Assembly: GCA_019635485.1 (NCBI GenBank)
Contig: JAHBZL010000041.1
Span: forward strand, 1-43,613
DNA: 43,613 nt
Origin: Piscinibacter sp.
GTDB lineage: Bacteria > Pseudomonadota > Gammaproteobacteria > Burkholderiales > Burkholderiaceae_C
Direction: 5' to 3'
Under the pieces are notes generated by a model. That model made no database searches. It worked only from the letters and a program-made list of their open reading frames with translations, and had not been told where the DNA came from. Position numbers and translations under genes: made by a program. Positions 14,824 through 24,259 of the stretch are shown in pieces; positions within the stretch are counted from its first letter, which is position 1, and every line of letters begins with the position of its first letter.

Positions 14824-16035
14824 GTGACGAAGACGATCGCGCTGGTGTACTTCAACGCGGGTGGCGGCCACCGTGCCGCCGCGCAGGCGCTCGAGGCGGT
14901 GATCCGCGCGCAGCGCCGGCCGTGGCGTGTCGAGCTGGTCAACCTCGTCGAGGTGCTCGACCCGCAGCAGCGCTTCCGCAAGCTGACCGGCGTCACGCCG
15001 GAGGACCTGTACAACAAGCGGCTGGCGCGCGGCTGGACGCTGGGCATGGCGCAGGAGCTGAAGCTGCTGCAGGCCGCCATCCGCTTCGGCCACGCGGCGA
15101 TGGTGCGCATGCTGCAGCAGCGCTGGCTGCGCGCGGAGCCCGACCTGGTCGTCTCGCTGGTGCCGAACTTCAACCGCGCGCTGCACGAGAGCGTCGCGAC
15201 CAGCCTGCCCGGCGTGCCCTACGCGACGGTGATGACCGACATCGCCGACCTGCCGCCGAACTTCTGGATCGAACCCGGGCTGGACCAGCATGTCGTGTGC
15301 GGCAGCGAGCGGGCGCGGGAACAGGCGCGCGCGGCGGGTTATCCGGACACGCGGCTGCACCTGACCAGCGGCATGATCCTGCGGCCGGATTTCTACGACC
15401 TGCCGCCGCTGGACCGTCCGGCCGAGCGGGCGCGCCTCGGCCTGCCGGCGCAGGGCCCGGTCGGCGTGCTGATGTTCGGCGGCCAGGGATCGATGGCGAT
15501 GCTGCGCATCGCGCGGCTGCTGGACGGCCTGCCGCTGATCCTGATGTGCGGCCACAACCGGCTGCTCGCGCAGCGGGCCCGCGCGCTGCGCCGGGGCGCG
15601 CCGCAGGTGGTGGTCGAGTTCACGCCGGACGTCGCACGCTGGCTGCGGCTGGCCGACTTCCTGGTCGGCAAGCCCGGGCCCGGCAGCCTGAGCGAGGCGG
15701 TGCAGCTCGGCCTGCCCGTGGTGACCTCGCGCAATGCCTGGACGATGCCGCAGGAACGCTACAACACCGAGTGGCTGCAGTCGCGTGGCCTGGGCGTGGT
15801 GCACCGCTCGCTGCGCACGCTGCCGGCGGCGGTCGACGAGCTGCTGCGCCACCTGCCTGAACTGCAGGCGAACGTCGCCCGCGTGCGCAACCGCGCGGTG
15901 CTCGAAGTGCCGGACATCCTGCAGTCGATCCTGTCGGAGAGCGCGGCCCCACCGCACTGGCGCTGGGTCGGCCAGACGCCGGAAACGCCCGGCAAACCGC
16001 CCGACGAACTCCTGTCCACGAGGGAAACACCATGA
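14824..16035 (+). CDS. MGDG-synthase/UgtP-like diacylglycerol glycosyltransferase
   Basis: A 403-residue GT-B enzyme of the MurG/MGDG-synthase group. The N-terminal domain has [20 protein letters not shown] (the GGGHR loop, 13-17) and [12 protein letters not shown]. The C-terminal domain has [48 protein letters not shown] (282-292) and GLPVVT, the nucleotide-sugar site. Relatives add glucose or galactose to diacylglycerol on the inner face of the membrane. The start is GTG. Its stop overlaps the ugd start as ATGA, so the two proteins are made together. A ready supply of UDP-glucuronate suggests glucuronosyl diacylglycerol as product, but UDP-glucose is equally possible as donor. Confidence 0.85.
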   Translation: MTKTIALVYFNAGGGHRAAAQALEAVIRAQRRPWRVELVNLVEVLDPQQRFRKLTGVTPEDLYNKRLARGWTLGMAQELKLLQAAIRFGHAAMVRMLQQRWLRAEPDLVVSLVPNFNRALHESVATSLPGVPYATVMTDIADLPPNFWIEPGLDQHVVCGSERAREQARAAGYPDTRLHLTSGMILRPDFYDLPPLDRPAERARLGLPAQGPVGVLMFGGQGSMAMLRIARLLDGLPLILMCGHNRLLAQRARALRRGAPQVVVEFTPDVARWLRLADFLVGKPGPGSLSEAVQLGLPVVTSRNAWTMPQERYNTEWLQSRGLGVVHRSLRTLPAAVDELLRHLPELQANVARVRNRAVLEVPDILQSILSESAAPPHWRWVGQTPETPGKPPDELLSTRETP

Positions 16036-17402
16036 AGATCTCGGTATTCGGGGCCGGCTACGTCGGGCTCGTCACCTCGGCCTGCCTGGCCGAGATGGGC
16101 AACAGCGTGCTTTGCGCGGACGTCGACGAAGCCCGCGTGGCGATGCTGCGCGGCGGCGCGGTGCCGATCCACGAGCCCGGGCTCGACGAGCTGCTGGCAC
16201 GAAACGCCGCCGCCGGCCGGGTGGCCTTCACGACCGACGTGCGGGCGGCCGTCGAACACGGCACGCTGATCTTCATCGCCGTCGGCACGCCCTCCAGCGA
16301 GGACGGCAGCGCCGACGTCGAACACGTGCTGGCCGCGGCACGCAGCATCGGCGCGCACATGACCGACTACAAGGCCGTGGTCGACAAGAGCACCGTGCCG
16401 GTGGGCACCGCCGACCGCGTCGCGGCGGCCATTCGTGCCGAGCTGGCGCGGCGCGCGGTGATCGTGCCGTTCGCCGTGCTGTCGAACCCCGAGTTCCTCA
16501 AGGAAGGCGCGGCGATCGACGATTTCATGAAGCCGGACCGCGTGATCGTCGGCTGCGACGATGAGCGGGCCGGCCTGCTGCTGCGCTCGGTCTACGCGCC
16601 GTTCCTGCGCAACCGCGACCGCCTGATGCTGATGGACGTGCGCAGCGCCGAACTGACGAAGTACGCCGCCAACGCCATGCTGGCGACGCGCATCAGCTTC
16701 ATGAACGAGCTGGCCCGCCTGTCCGAGCAGATCGGCGCCGACATCGAGCAGGTGCGCCGCGGCATCGGCGCGGATCGCCGCATCGGCAGCGACTTCCTCT
16801 ACGCCGGCTGCGGCTGGGGCGGCTCCTGCCTGCCCAAGGACGTGAAGGCGCTGCTGCGCACCGGCAGCGATGCCGGCGTGCCGCTGGACATCCTGGCCTC
16901 GGTGCTGCAGGTCAACGAACGCCAGCGGATGCTGCTGGCCGAGCGCGTGCTGCAGCGCTTCGGCCCGGACCTGCGCGGGCGGCGCTTCGCGCTGTGGGGG
17001 CTCGCCTTCAAGCCCGGGACCGACGACATGCGCGAGGCGCCCAGCCTGACGATCGTCGACGCGCTGCTGCAGCGCGGCGCGCAGCTGCAGGTGTTCGACC
17101 CGGTGGCGATGGACCGGGCGCGCCAGGTCTGGGCCGGGCGCGAGGGCCTCGTGTACTGCGATCACCCGCTGCAGGCGGCCGACGGCGCCGACGCGCTGAT
17201 CGTCGTGACGGAATGGCGCGAGTTCCGCAGTCCGGACTTCGATGCGCTGCGCGAGCGGCTGCGCCAGCCGCTGGTGATCGACGGGCGCAATCTCTACGAC
17301 CCGGCGCTGCTGGAGTCGCTCGGCTTCGAGTGCATCGGCATCGGCCGGCCGCGTGCCGCGGTGGCGGCCACGGCGGCCCTGGTGGAGCCGCTGGCCGCCT
17401 GA
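16032..17402 (+). CDS. ugd: UDP-glucose 6-dehydrogenase
   Basis: A 456-residue enzyme that oxidises UDP-glucose to UDP-glucuronate with two NAD+. The N-terminal Rossmann fold begins [23 protein letters not shown]. Further motifs are [57 protein letters not shown] and [12 protein letters not shown] with catalytic Cys266. The C-terminal domain (about 325-440) has [19 protein letters not shown] and [13 protein letters not shown]. The length is normal. It is translationally coupled to the upstream lipid glycosyltransferase (ATGA), with no capsule or LPS cluster around it, so its UDP-glucuronate is more likely meant for glycolipid than for capsule. Confidence 0.96.
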   Translation: MKISVFGAGYVGLVTSACLAEMGNSVLCADVDEARVAMLRGGAVPIHEPGLDELLARNAAAGRVAFTTDVRAAVEHGTLIFIAVGTPSSEDGSADVEHVLAAARSIGAHMTDYKAVVDKSTVPVGTADRVAAAIRAELARRAVIVPFAVLSNPEFLKEGAAIDDFMKPDRVIVGCDDERAGLLLRSVYAPFLRNRDRLMLMDVRSAELTKYAANAMLATRISFMNELARLSEQIGADIEQVRRGIGADRRIGSDFLYAGCGWGGSCLPKDVKALLRTGSDAGVPLDILASVLQVNERQRMLLAERVLQRFGPDLRGRRFALWGLAFKPGTDDMREAPSLTIVDALLQRGAQLQVFDPVAMDRARQVWAGREGLVYCDHPLQAADGADALIVVTEWREFRSPDFDALRERLRQPLVIDGRNLYDPALLESLGFECIGIGRPRAAVAATAALVEPLAA

Positions 17403-17426
17403 ATCCCCGCCCAGGAGCGGGACCCG

Positions 17427-19112
17427 TCAGCCGCCGTCGGCACGCGCCGCCGGTGGCGCATACCAGTCCTCGCGCGCCACCACCTGCGGCTGCGGCGGGT
17501 CGGCCAGGTAGTGCGGCGACATGATCTGCACGCCGTGTTCGTTGAAGACGTCCTGGATGTGGCCGTGCAGGTGGTTCATCGTCTCGGCGCGGCTGCGCGG
17601 CGCGAGCGTGCCGGCCTGCGCGCACAGCCGGTATTCCACATAGAAGTCCGACAGCGCGGTCTGCAGCACGTAGGGCGCTGGCGCGGCGAGCACGCCGGGT
17701 GTGCGCCGCGCCGCTTCGAGCAGCATCGCATGCACCTGGCGCCATGGCGTGGCATAGCCGATCGTGACCGGCGCCTGCAGCATGTAGCGGCCGCCGTTCA
17801 CCAGGCGCGACAGGTTGTGCACCGGCTGGCCGGCGATGGTCGCGCTGGGCAGGCTCACCTCCTCCCCGGTGCCGGTGTGCAGCTTGGTGGCGAGCACGCC
17901 GACGGCGACCACCGTGCCTTCGGTGTCGCCGATGCGCACGTACTCGCCGACGCGCAGGCAGCGCGCGTACATCAGGCTCAAGCCCGCCAGCGCCTGGCCG
18001 ACGACGCTCGAAGCGCCCAGCGACAGCATCACGCCGGCCAGCACCGACAGCCCCTTGAAGGCCTCGCTGTTGGCGCCGGGCAGGTATGGGTAGGCCATCG
18101 CCAGCGCGAACAGCCAGATCACGACGCTCGAGATGCGCCGGGTCGGCCCGGCGGTGTCGGCATCGAGCCAGCCCAGGCGGGCCTCGCCGCGTTCGATGCG
18201 CAGCAGCAACAGCGCGTTGGCCCGCGCGACGAGGCGGGCGATGACGAAGATCAGCACGGCGGTGACCAGCCCGGGCACGGCGGACGCGATGGCCAGCGCG
18301 AACTGCTCGAGCACCCCGAGCAGCCAGGCGGTCGAGCGCTCGCCCCAGGGGCGCGTGTAGGCGAACTGGTGCAGCACGAAGGTGAGCCAGGCGTCCAGCA
18401 GCAGCGCTGCCAGGCCCCAGGCGCTGCCATTGACGAGCAACTGCAGGGCCATGCGGGCATGTTCGGCGTAGCCGCCGAGCGGCCGGCCGTGGCCGTGCTG
18501 CCGCCAGCCTTCGACACGCCGCTCCAGCGCCACCAGCGTGCGGCGGCGCAGCGCCAGCAGGCCGCGCACCAGCAGCAGCGCGACCAGCGTTGCCGCGGCT
18601 GCGGTCGCAAGGCCGATCGCGATGCGGCGCGGGTCGGTCAGCTCGCGTGCTTCGCGGGCGGCGATGCCGAGCCGGCGCTGTACCTCGCCGGCGGCCGCGT
18701 CGAGCGCGAGCGCCGGGCGCGGCCCGGGCATGTCGTCGACGACGAGGAAGAACACCGTCGCGCCGTCCAGCTCGAAGCGCACGGCGTCGCCGGCGCGCGA
18801 GAACGTGACCCGGCCGGGACCGCCCTGGGCCAGGGCGGCCTCGATCGCGCGCTCGGCCAGCGCCGCGCGTTCTGCGGGCGAGTCGCCCAGCAGCGGGGCG
18901 CGCAGCGTGACGACGCGGCGCCGGTTCAGCACGATCGCCGCCGGGGGGTCGGCGGCTGCAGCACTGGCAACCGGCGCTGGGGCCTCCATCGGCTGCGCCG
19001 CGATTGGCACCGCGGCAAGGCCGCCGAGCAGCAGCAAGGCCGGGACAAGGACCCGCCGGATCCGCCGGCTCCACCCGGATGGCGCGGCGCAGGCGGGGGG
19101 CGGGCAGGGCAT
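17427..19112 (-). CDS. MscS-family mechanosensitive ion channel
   Basis: A 561-residue protein. It has a signal peptide (RRIRRVLVPALLLLGGLAAVPIAAQ), a periplasmic domain (about 45-165), about five TM helices between 175 and 370, and the MscS core: pore helix GLSVLAGVMLSLGASSVVGQALAGL with its Gly/Ala packing face, then ARCLRVGEYVRIGDTEGTVVAVGVLATKLHT (beta domain) and a C-terminal alpha/beta domain. It opens on membrane tension and releases solutes during osmotic downshock. Unlike E. coli MscS it has the long N-terminal extension seen in YbdG/YnaI-like members. The ATG was preferred to a TTG seven codons upstream. Confidence 0.92.
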   Translation of the reverse strand: MPCPPPACAAPSGWSRRIRRVLVPALLLLGGLAAVPIAAQPMEAPAPVASAAAADPPAAIVLNRRRVVTLRAPLLGDSPAERAALAERAIEAALAQGGPGRVTFSRAGDAVRFELDGATVFFLVVDDMPGPRPALALDAAAGEVQRRLGIAAREARELTDPRRIAIGLATAAAATLVALLLVRGLLALRRRTLVALERRVEGWRQHGHGRPLGGYAEHARMALQLLVNGSAWGLAALLLDAWLTFVLHQFAYTRPWGERSTAWLLGVLEQFALAIASAVPGLVTAVLIFVIARLVARANALLLLRIERGEARLGWLDADTAGPTRRISSVVIWLFALAMAYPYLPGANSEAFKGLSVLAGVMLSLGASSVVGQALAGLSLMYARCLRVGEYVRIGDTEGTVVAVGVLATKLHTGTGEEVSLPSATIAGQPVHNLSRLVNGGRYMLQAPVTIGYATPWRQVHAMLLEAARRTPGVLAAPAPYVLQTALSDFYVEYRLCAQAGTLAPRSRAETMNHLHGHIQDVFNEHGVQIMSPHYLADPPQPQVVAREDWYAPPAARADGG

Positions 19113-19199
19113 GGCCCCCGGATCTTGCGGCAAGCCGGGAGCGGCGTCGAGAGCGGTAAGGGCGTCGAGGGCGGCGAGCGAGGGGCCGCCGCGCCGGTG

Positions 19200-20699
19200 C
19201 TACTGGAACGCGACCTCGGCGAAGCTGCGCAGCTTGCGGCTGTGCAGCTGGTCGACGCCGCGCTCGCGCAGCAGCTCGATCGCGCGGATGCCGATGCGCA
19301 GGTGCTGGTCGACCCGGTCGCGGTAGAACTGGTTGGCCATGCCCGGCAGCTTGATCTCGCCGTGCAGCGGCTTGTCGGAGACGCACAGCAGCGTGCCATA
19401 CGGGACGCGGAAACGGAAGCCGTTCGCCGCGATGGTCGCGCTCTCCATGTCCAGCGCGATCGCGCGGCTCTGGCTGAAACGGCGCTCCGGCGTGGTCGGC
19501 ACGTTGCGCGAGGGCAGCAGCTCCCAGTTGCGGTTGTCGGTCGAGGCGACTGTGCCGGTGCGCATCAGGCGCTTCAGCTCGTAGCCCTCCAGCCGCGTGA
19601 TCTCCGCGACCGCGGACTCGAGCGCCACCTGCACCTCGGCCAGCGGCGGGATCGGCACCCACAGCGGCAGCTCCTCGTCGAGCACGTGGTCCTCGCGCAC
19701 GTAGCCGTGCGCCAGCACGTAGTCGCCCAGCTGCTGCGTGTTGCGCAGCCCGGCGCAGTGGCCGAGCATGATCCAGGCATGCGGGCGCAGCACCGCGATG
19801 TGGTCGGTGATGGTCTTCGCGTTGGCCGGGCCGACGCCGATGTTGACCATCGTGATGCCCGCGTTGTCCGGGCGCACCAGGTGGTAGGCCGGCATCTGCG
19901 GCAGGCGCGGCGGCGGCGCGCCGAGCTCGTCGCCCGGCTGCGACGGCAGGCCGGCGCGGCGCGTCACGACGTTGCCGGGCTCGACGAAGGCCACGTAGTC
20001 CTGCGCCTTCGCGTGGCTGGCCATCGTCTCGTGGCCGAGGCGCACGAACTCGTCGATGTAGAACTGGTAGTTCGTGAACAGCACGAAGTTCTGGAAGTGC
20101 TCCGGGGCCGTGCCGGTGTAATGCCGCAGCCGGTGCAGCGAGTAGTCCACGCGCGGCGCGGTGAACAGCGCCAGCGGATGGGGCTCGCCCGGGTGCGGCT
20201 CGTGCGTGCCGTTGGCGATGCCGTCGTCCATCGCGCCGAGGTCGGGCAGGTCGAAGGTGTCGCGCAGGCGCAGGCGCCGCTCGGGCGTCATGCTGCCTTC
20301 CAGGTGGTCGTGCTCGGCGAACGAGAAGTGCACCGGGATCGGCTGCGTGCCGGTGCCGATCTCCAGCGAGACATGGTGGTTCTTCAGCAGCAGCCGGAAC
20401 TGCTCGAGGTAGTAGCTGCCGAACAGGTCCGGCCGGGTCAGCGTGGTCTCGTAGCTGCCGGGCCCGGCGACGAAGCCGTACGACAGCCGCGAGTCGGCGC
20501 GCGCCACCGTGTCGGTGCGCACGCGCACGAAGGGGTAGCAGGCGCGCACGTGGGCGCCAACGTCCTCGCCGGCGACGAAGCGCTGCATCGCGTCGCGCAG
20601 GTGCGCGACGCCGGCGTCGTAGATCTCGCGCACCTGGGCCAGGGCGCGCTGCGGGTCGTCGAAGCGGGTCGGGGCGACGAAGGTCGGAGCGTTGTTCAT
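19200..20699 (-). CDS. amn: AMP nucleosidase
   Basis: A 499-residue cytoplasmic enzyme hydrolysing AMP to adenine and ribose 5-phosphate. It has the N-terminal regulatory domain (about 1-200) and the C-terminal nucleoside-phosphorylase-like domain: GITMVNIGVGPANAKTITDHIAVLRPHAWIMLGHCAGLRNTQQLGDYVLAHGYVREDHVLD, then ALDMESATIAANGFRFRVPYGTLLCVSDKPLHGEIKLPGMANQFYRD. These track E. coli Amn (484 residues). The ATG chosen gives family length and follows AAGGA; the frame is open for 50 codons upstream but that part is low-complexity. It is divergent from dadA across 164 bp. Confidence 0.95.
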   Translation of the reverse strand: MNNAPTFVAPTRFDDPQRALAQVREIYDAGVAHLRDAMQRFVAGEDVGAHVRACYPFVRVRTDTVARADSRLSYGFVAGPGSYETTLTRPDLFGSYYLEQFRLLLKNHHVSLEIGTGTQPIPVHFSFAEHDHLEGSMTPERRLRLRDTFDLPDLGAMDDGIANGTHEPHPGEPHPLALFTAPRVDYSLHRLRHYTGTAPEHFQNFVLFTNYQFYIDEFVRLGHETMASHAKAQDYVAFVEPGNVVTRRAGLPSQPGDELGAPPPRLPQMPAYHLVRPDNAGITMVNIGVGPANAKTITDHIAVLRPHAWIMLGHCAGLRNTQQLGDYVLAHGYVREDHVLDEELPLWVPIPPLAEVQVALESAVAEITRLEGYELKRLMRTGTVASTDNRNWELLPSRNVPTTPERRFSQSRAIALDMESATIAANGFRFRVPYGTLLCVSDKPLHGEIKLPGMANQFYRDRVDQHLRIGIRAIELLRERGVDQLHSRKLRSFAEVAFQ

Positions 20700-20863
20700 T
20701 GGTGGTCTGTTCCTTGCTGCGAGCGATTGTGGCGGCGAATCTTGTTCGGCGCGAGACAGGGGGTGCGGCGGAAGATTCGGCGCCGGAAGCGGCGGCTCCG
20801 GAAATGTCGCGAGTAATCCGGCCCCCCTGTCGATAAGCTCTGCGGCCAACGAGGGAGGTCGGG

Positions 20864-22132
20864 ATGAAGGTCATCGTTCTGGGCAGCGGGGTGATCGGCG
20901 TGACGAGCGCCTGGCACCTGGCCGCCGCGGGCCACGAGGTCACGGTGGTCGACCGCCAGCCGGCGGCGGCACTGGAAACGAGCTACGCGAACGCCGGGGA
21001 GGTGTCGCCGGGTTACTCGGCGCCCTGGGCCGGGCCGGGCGTGCCGGTCAAGGCCATCAAATGGCTGCTGATGCAGCACCGGCCGCTGGTGATCCGACCG
21101 CACCTGGATTGGGGCCTGGTGCGCTGGGGCCTGGCGATGCTGCGCAACTGCACCGCGGCGCGCTACGAGGTCAACAAGGGCCGCATGGTGCGCCTGGCCG
21201 AGTACAGCCGCGATTGCCTGCGCGACCTGCGCAGCACCACCGGGCTGCAGTACGACCAGCGCATGCAGGGCACGCTGCAGCTGTTCCGCACCCAGAAGCA
21301 GCTCGACGGCACCGGGGCCGACATCGAGGTGCTGAAGCGCTACGGCGTGCGCTACGAGCTGCTGGACCGGGCCGGCTGCATCCGCCACGAACCGGCCCTC
21401 GCGCGTGTGCAGGAGAAGATCGTCGGCGGCCTGCTGCTGCCCGGCGACGAAACCGGCGACTGCTTCAAGTTCACGCAGAACCTGGCGGCGCTGGCCGCCG
21501 GGCGCGGCGTCACGTTCCGCTACGGCACCACGATCGAACGACTGGAAGTCGCCGGCGGCCGCCTTGCCGGGGTCGTCACCTCGGCCGGCACGCTGAATGC
21601 CGACGCCTACCTGCTGGCGCTGGGCAGCTACTCACCGACGCTGCTCGCACCGATCGGCCTCCGGATCCCGGTCTACCCGGTCAAGGGCTACTCGATCACG
21701 GTGCCCATCACCGACGCGGCCGGCGCGCCCGAGTCGACGGTGATGGACGAGACGCACAAGGTCGCCGTGACCCGTCTGGGCGACCGCATCCGCGTCGGCG
21801 GCACCGCCGAACTGGCCGGCTACACGCTCAAGTTGCACGAGGCGCGCCGCCACACGCTGGAACACGTCGTCACCGACCTGTTCCCGGCCGGCGGCGACGT
21901 CGGACGAGCCCAGTTCTGGTGCGGCCTGCGGCCGATGACGCCGGACGGCACGCCGGTCGTCGGGCCGACGCGGCTGCCGAACCTGTACCTGGCCACCGGT
22001 CACGGCACGCTGGGCTGGACCATGGCCGCCGGCACCGGCCGCGTGATGGCGGACCTGATCTCGGGGCGCGCCCCGGCGATCGACATGGATGGCCTGACCA
22101 TCGATCGCTACCGGGACGCGTACGCCGCCTGA
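20864..22132 (+). CDS. dadA: D-amino-acid dehydrogenase (DadA)
   Basis: A 422-residue FAD enzyme of the DAO superfamily. It has the dinucleotide fold [31 protein letters not shown], then [72 protein letters not shown] and the C-terminal [16 protein letters not shown] and [20 protein letters not shown]. It oxidises D-alanine and other D-amino acids to 2-oxoacids and passes electrons to quinone at the inner membrane. The ATG follows GAGGGAGG, and a GATAAGCT -10-like stretch lies about 25 bp upstream. No alanine racemase (dadX) is adjacent. Confidence 0.95.
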   Translation: MKVIVLGSGVIGVTSAWHLAAAGHEVTVVDRQPAAALETSYANAGEVSPGYSAPWAGPGVPVKAIKWLLMQHRPLVIRPHLDWGLVRWGLAMLRNCTAARYEVNKGRMVRLAEYSRDCLRDLRSTTGLQYDQRMQGTLQLFRTQKQLDGTGADIEVLKRYGVRYELLDRAGCIRHEPALARVQEKIVGGLLLPGDETGDCFKFTQNLAALAAGRGVTFRYGTTIERLEVAGGRLAGVVTSAGTLNADAYLLALGSYSPTLLAPIGLRIPVYPVKGYSITVPITDAAGAPESTVMDETHKVAVTRLGDRIRVGGTAELAGYTLKLHEARRHTLEHVVTDLFPAGGDVGRAQFWCGLRPMTPDGTPVVGPTRLPNLYLATGHGTLGWTMAAGTGRVMADLISGRAPAIDMDGLTIDRYRDAYAA

Positions 22133-22145
22133 GCGGCTTCGGGGT

Positions 22146-23132
22146 CTATTCCTGGGTGGCCGGGGATGCCGGTGCCGGAGCGCGTGCCGGCCGCGAGGCC
22201 ACCACGCTGATCGCGCTGGCACGGATGCGCACGTCGAAGCCGCGCATCGGCGCGAGCGGTTCGCCGTCGGCGGCGAGCGGAAGCTCGTCGTCGCTGTCGA
22301 TGCGCAGCGACTGGAAGCGCCAAGTGCGGCAGCGCTCGTGGTGCAGGTGCGCGCCCTTCAGCAGGCGCGGCAGCATGGCGAGCGTGCCGAGGCGGCCGAA
22401 GCCGCCGGTCACGAGCACGTCGAGCTGGCTGTCGGCGATGCGTGCGGCGGGCACGGCCGGCATGCCGCTGCCGTAGCTCGGCGTGTTGAGCACCGACGTG
22501 AACAGCGCCTCGCCTTCGTGGCGCAGTTCGCCGTCGACCTGCACGCGCACGCGGTGCGTGCGCAGCGCGGCCAGTTCGCCCAGGGTCGCCCACAGGTAGC
22601 GCGGCAGGCCGCGCAGCCAGCGCGGGCCGACCAGCGCACGCTGGCCGACCGCCGCATCGAATCCGGCCGCCAGGCTGGAGATGAACGGCACGTGCTGGCG
22701 CGGCGTGACCAGTTCGCCGACGTCCATGCGGCGCGTCGGCCCGTTCAGGGCGAGGTCGAGCGCCTGCGTCCAATCGAGCCGCTCGACGCCGAGCGCCCGT
22801 GCCGTGTCGTTGCCGCTGCCCAGCGGCACCACGCCCAGCGCGAGGCGGTGTGTCAGCAGCACCGGCAGCATGTGGTGCAGCGTGCCGTCGCCGCCGACCA
22901 GCACCACGCGGCTGCTGCGCGGCAGGCACTGCAGCGTCGCGCGCGAACGTTCGATGCTGTCCGACTCGACCAGTGCCACGCCGGGGGCATGCCGGCCCAG
23001 CCAGTCCCGCATCGGCGGCACCAGCCTGCCGGCCCGCCCGCCGGCCGCCAGCGGATTGATCAGCACCATGGTCGGCCGGGCCGGACGCCGCGGAAGGTCC
23101 GAGCGGGCACGTTGGGCGAGCGGCGCGAGCAT
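22146..23132 (-). CDS. Diacylglycerol-kinase-family lipid kinase (DAGKc domain)
   Basis: A 328-residue protein of the YegS/DgkB/BmrU type. The N-terminal ATP-cone domain has MVLINPLAAGGRAG, VVLVGGDGTLHHMLPVLL (GGDGT at 80-84) and LGVVPLGSGNDTARALG (103-115), the nucleotide and catalytic loops. The C-terminal beta-sandwich domain has FISSLAAGFDAAVG and later DGEPLAPMRGFDV. It is expected to phosphorylate diacylglycerol, a sphingoid base or another lipid at the inner face of the membrane. It is convergent with dadA (13 bp between). In this neighbourhood it could recycle diacylglycerol, but the lipid substrate is not known. Confidence 0.88.
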   Translation of the reverse strand: MLAPLAQRARSDLPRRPARPTMVLINPLAAGGRAGRLVPPMRDWLGRHAPGVALVESDSIERSRATLQCLPRSSRVVLVGGDGTLHHMLPVLLTHRLALGVVPLGSGNDTARALGVERLDWTQALDLALNGPTRRMDVGELVTPRQHVPFISSLAAGFDAAVGQRALVGPRWLRGLPRYLWATLGELAALRTHRVRVQVDGELRHEGEALFTSVLNTPSYGSGMPAVPAARIADSQLDVLVTGGFGRLGTLAMLPRLLKGAHLHHERCRTWRFQSLRIDSDDELPLAADGEPLAPMRGFDVRIRASAISVVASRPARAPAPASPATQE

Positions 23133-23203
23133 GGGCGGCGAGCCTAGCGCAAAAGACAGGGGGAACCATAGCCCCGTTCCGGGGAGCGGAAAATGTTCAC
23201 ACC

Positions 23204-24259
23204 ATGCTCGTGATCCACAACCCCGACCACGCCCGCCACGCCGGCAGGCACGAGATGTTCCGCGGCCGGCTCGTGCCCTGCCACGAGATGCCGCAGCGGC
23301 TCGACCACGTGCTCGCGGAACTGCAGCGGCGCCGGTTCGGGCGGCTGACCGTGCCGCAGTCCGGCGCACCCGACGAGGCGGCTTTCGACGCCCTGCTGGC
23401 CCGGGTGCACGCGCCGCGCTACCTGCGCTTCCTGGCGGGCGCTTGGGACGAGTGGGTCGCGCTCGACCCGGCCAATGCGGCGCTCGACGCCCTGCCTTCG
23501 GTCTGGCCGGTGCGCACCTTCCGCAGCGACGTGGAGCCGGAGAACTTCGCGGCCCGCATGGGCCTGTACTCGTTCGATGCCGGCACGCCGCTGACCGCCG
23601 GCACCTGGGCTGCGGCCCGCAGCGGCGCGTGCTGTGCGGTGCTCGCGGCGCAGGCCGTCGCGGCGGGCGAACCGGTGGCCCTGGCGCTGACGCGCCCGCC
23701 GGGCCACCATGCCGGCGCGGACTTCTTCGGCGGCTACTGCTTCCTGAACAACGCCGCGCTGGCGGCGCAGGCGCTGCGCGATGCCGGCCACGGCCGTGTC
23801 GCCGTGCTCGACGTCGACTATCACCACGGCAACGGCACGCAGAGCCTTTTCTACGAACGCGCCGACGTGTTCTTCGCCTCCCTGCACGGCGACCCGCGCA
23901 CCGAGTACCCGTTCTACCTCGGGCATGCCGACGAGCGTGGCGCCGGCGCGGGCCTCGGCTGCAACCTGAACCTGCCGCTGCCGCGCGGCACGAACTACCC
24001 GCGCTGGCGTGCGGCACTGGGCCAGGCGCTTCAGGCCATCGCGGACTTCGGCGCCCAGGCGCTGGTGGTCTCGCTGGGCGTCGACACGTTCGAGGGCGAC
24101 CCGATCTCCGGCTTCCGCCTCGCCAGCGCGGACTACCTCGACGTCGGCCGCGCGCTCGCCGAGGCGGCGCTGCCGACGGTGTTCGTGTTCGAGGGCGGCT
24201 ATGCGGTCGCCGAGGTCGGCGTCAACACGGTGAACGTGCTGGAAGGGTTCGCGGCCTGA
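23204..24259 (+). CDS. Histone-deacetylase-superfamily amidohydrolase (acetylpolyamine amidohydrolase-like)
   Basis: A 351-residue Zn enzyme of the arginase/deacetylase fold. Active-site features are RPPGHHAGADFFGGYCFLNNAALAA (H168, H169), LDVDYHHGNGTQSLFY (Zn ligands D205 and H207), GVDTFEGDPISGF (Zn ligand D294) and EGGY with the transition-state Tyr333. The N-terminal lysine/polyamine-type loop (MLVIHNPDHARHAGRHEMFRG) and GDP residues resemble bacterial acetylpolyamine amidohydrolases such as AphA, which deacetylate acetylputrescine or acetylcadaverine. A protein-lysine deacetylase role cannot be excluded. It directly abuts the stop of the convergent beta-helix gene. Confidence 0.92.
   Translation: MLVIHNPDHARHAGRHEMFRGRLVPCHEMPQRLDHVLAELQRRRFGRLTVPQSGAPDEAAFDALLARVHAPRYLRFLAGAWDEWVALDPANAALDALPSVWPVRTFRSDVEPENFAARMGLYSFDAGTPLTAGTWAAARSGACCAVLAAQAVAAGEPVALALTRPPGHHAGADFFGGYCFLNNAALAAQALRDAGHGRVAVLDVDYHHGNGTQSLFYERADVFFASLHGDPRTEYPFYLGHADERGAGAGLGCNLNLPLPRGTNYPRWRAALGQALQAIADFGAQALVVSLGVDTFEGDPISGFRLASADYLDVGRALAEAALPTVFVFEGGYAVAEVGVNTVNVLEGFAA

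Noticed and set aside
17511-20816. 1101-codon plus-strand open frame
   Set aside because: Antisense shadow of the MscS and amn genes, rich in His/Arg/Gln/Val as expected from reversed high-GC codons.
17008-20943. 1311-codon minus-strand open frame
   Set aside because: Overlaps ugd, the MscS gene and amn in the wrong frame; low-complexity R/A/P-rich sequence with no domain.
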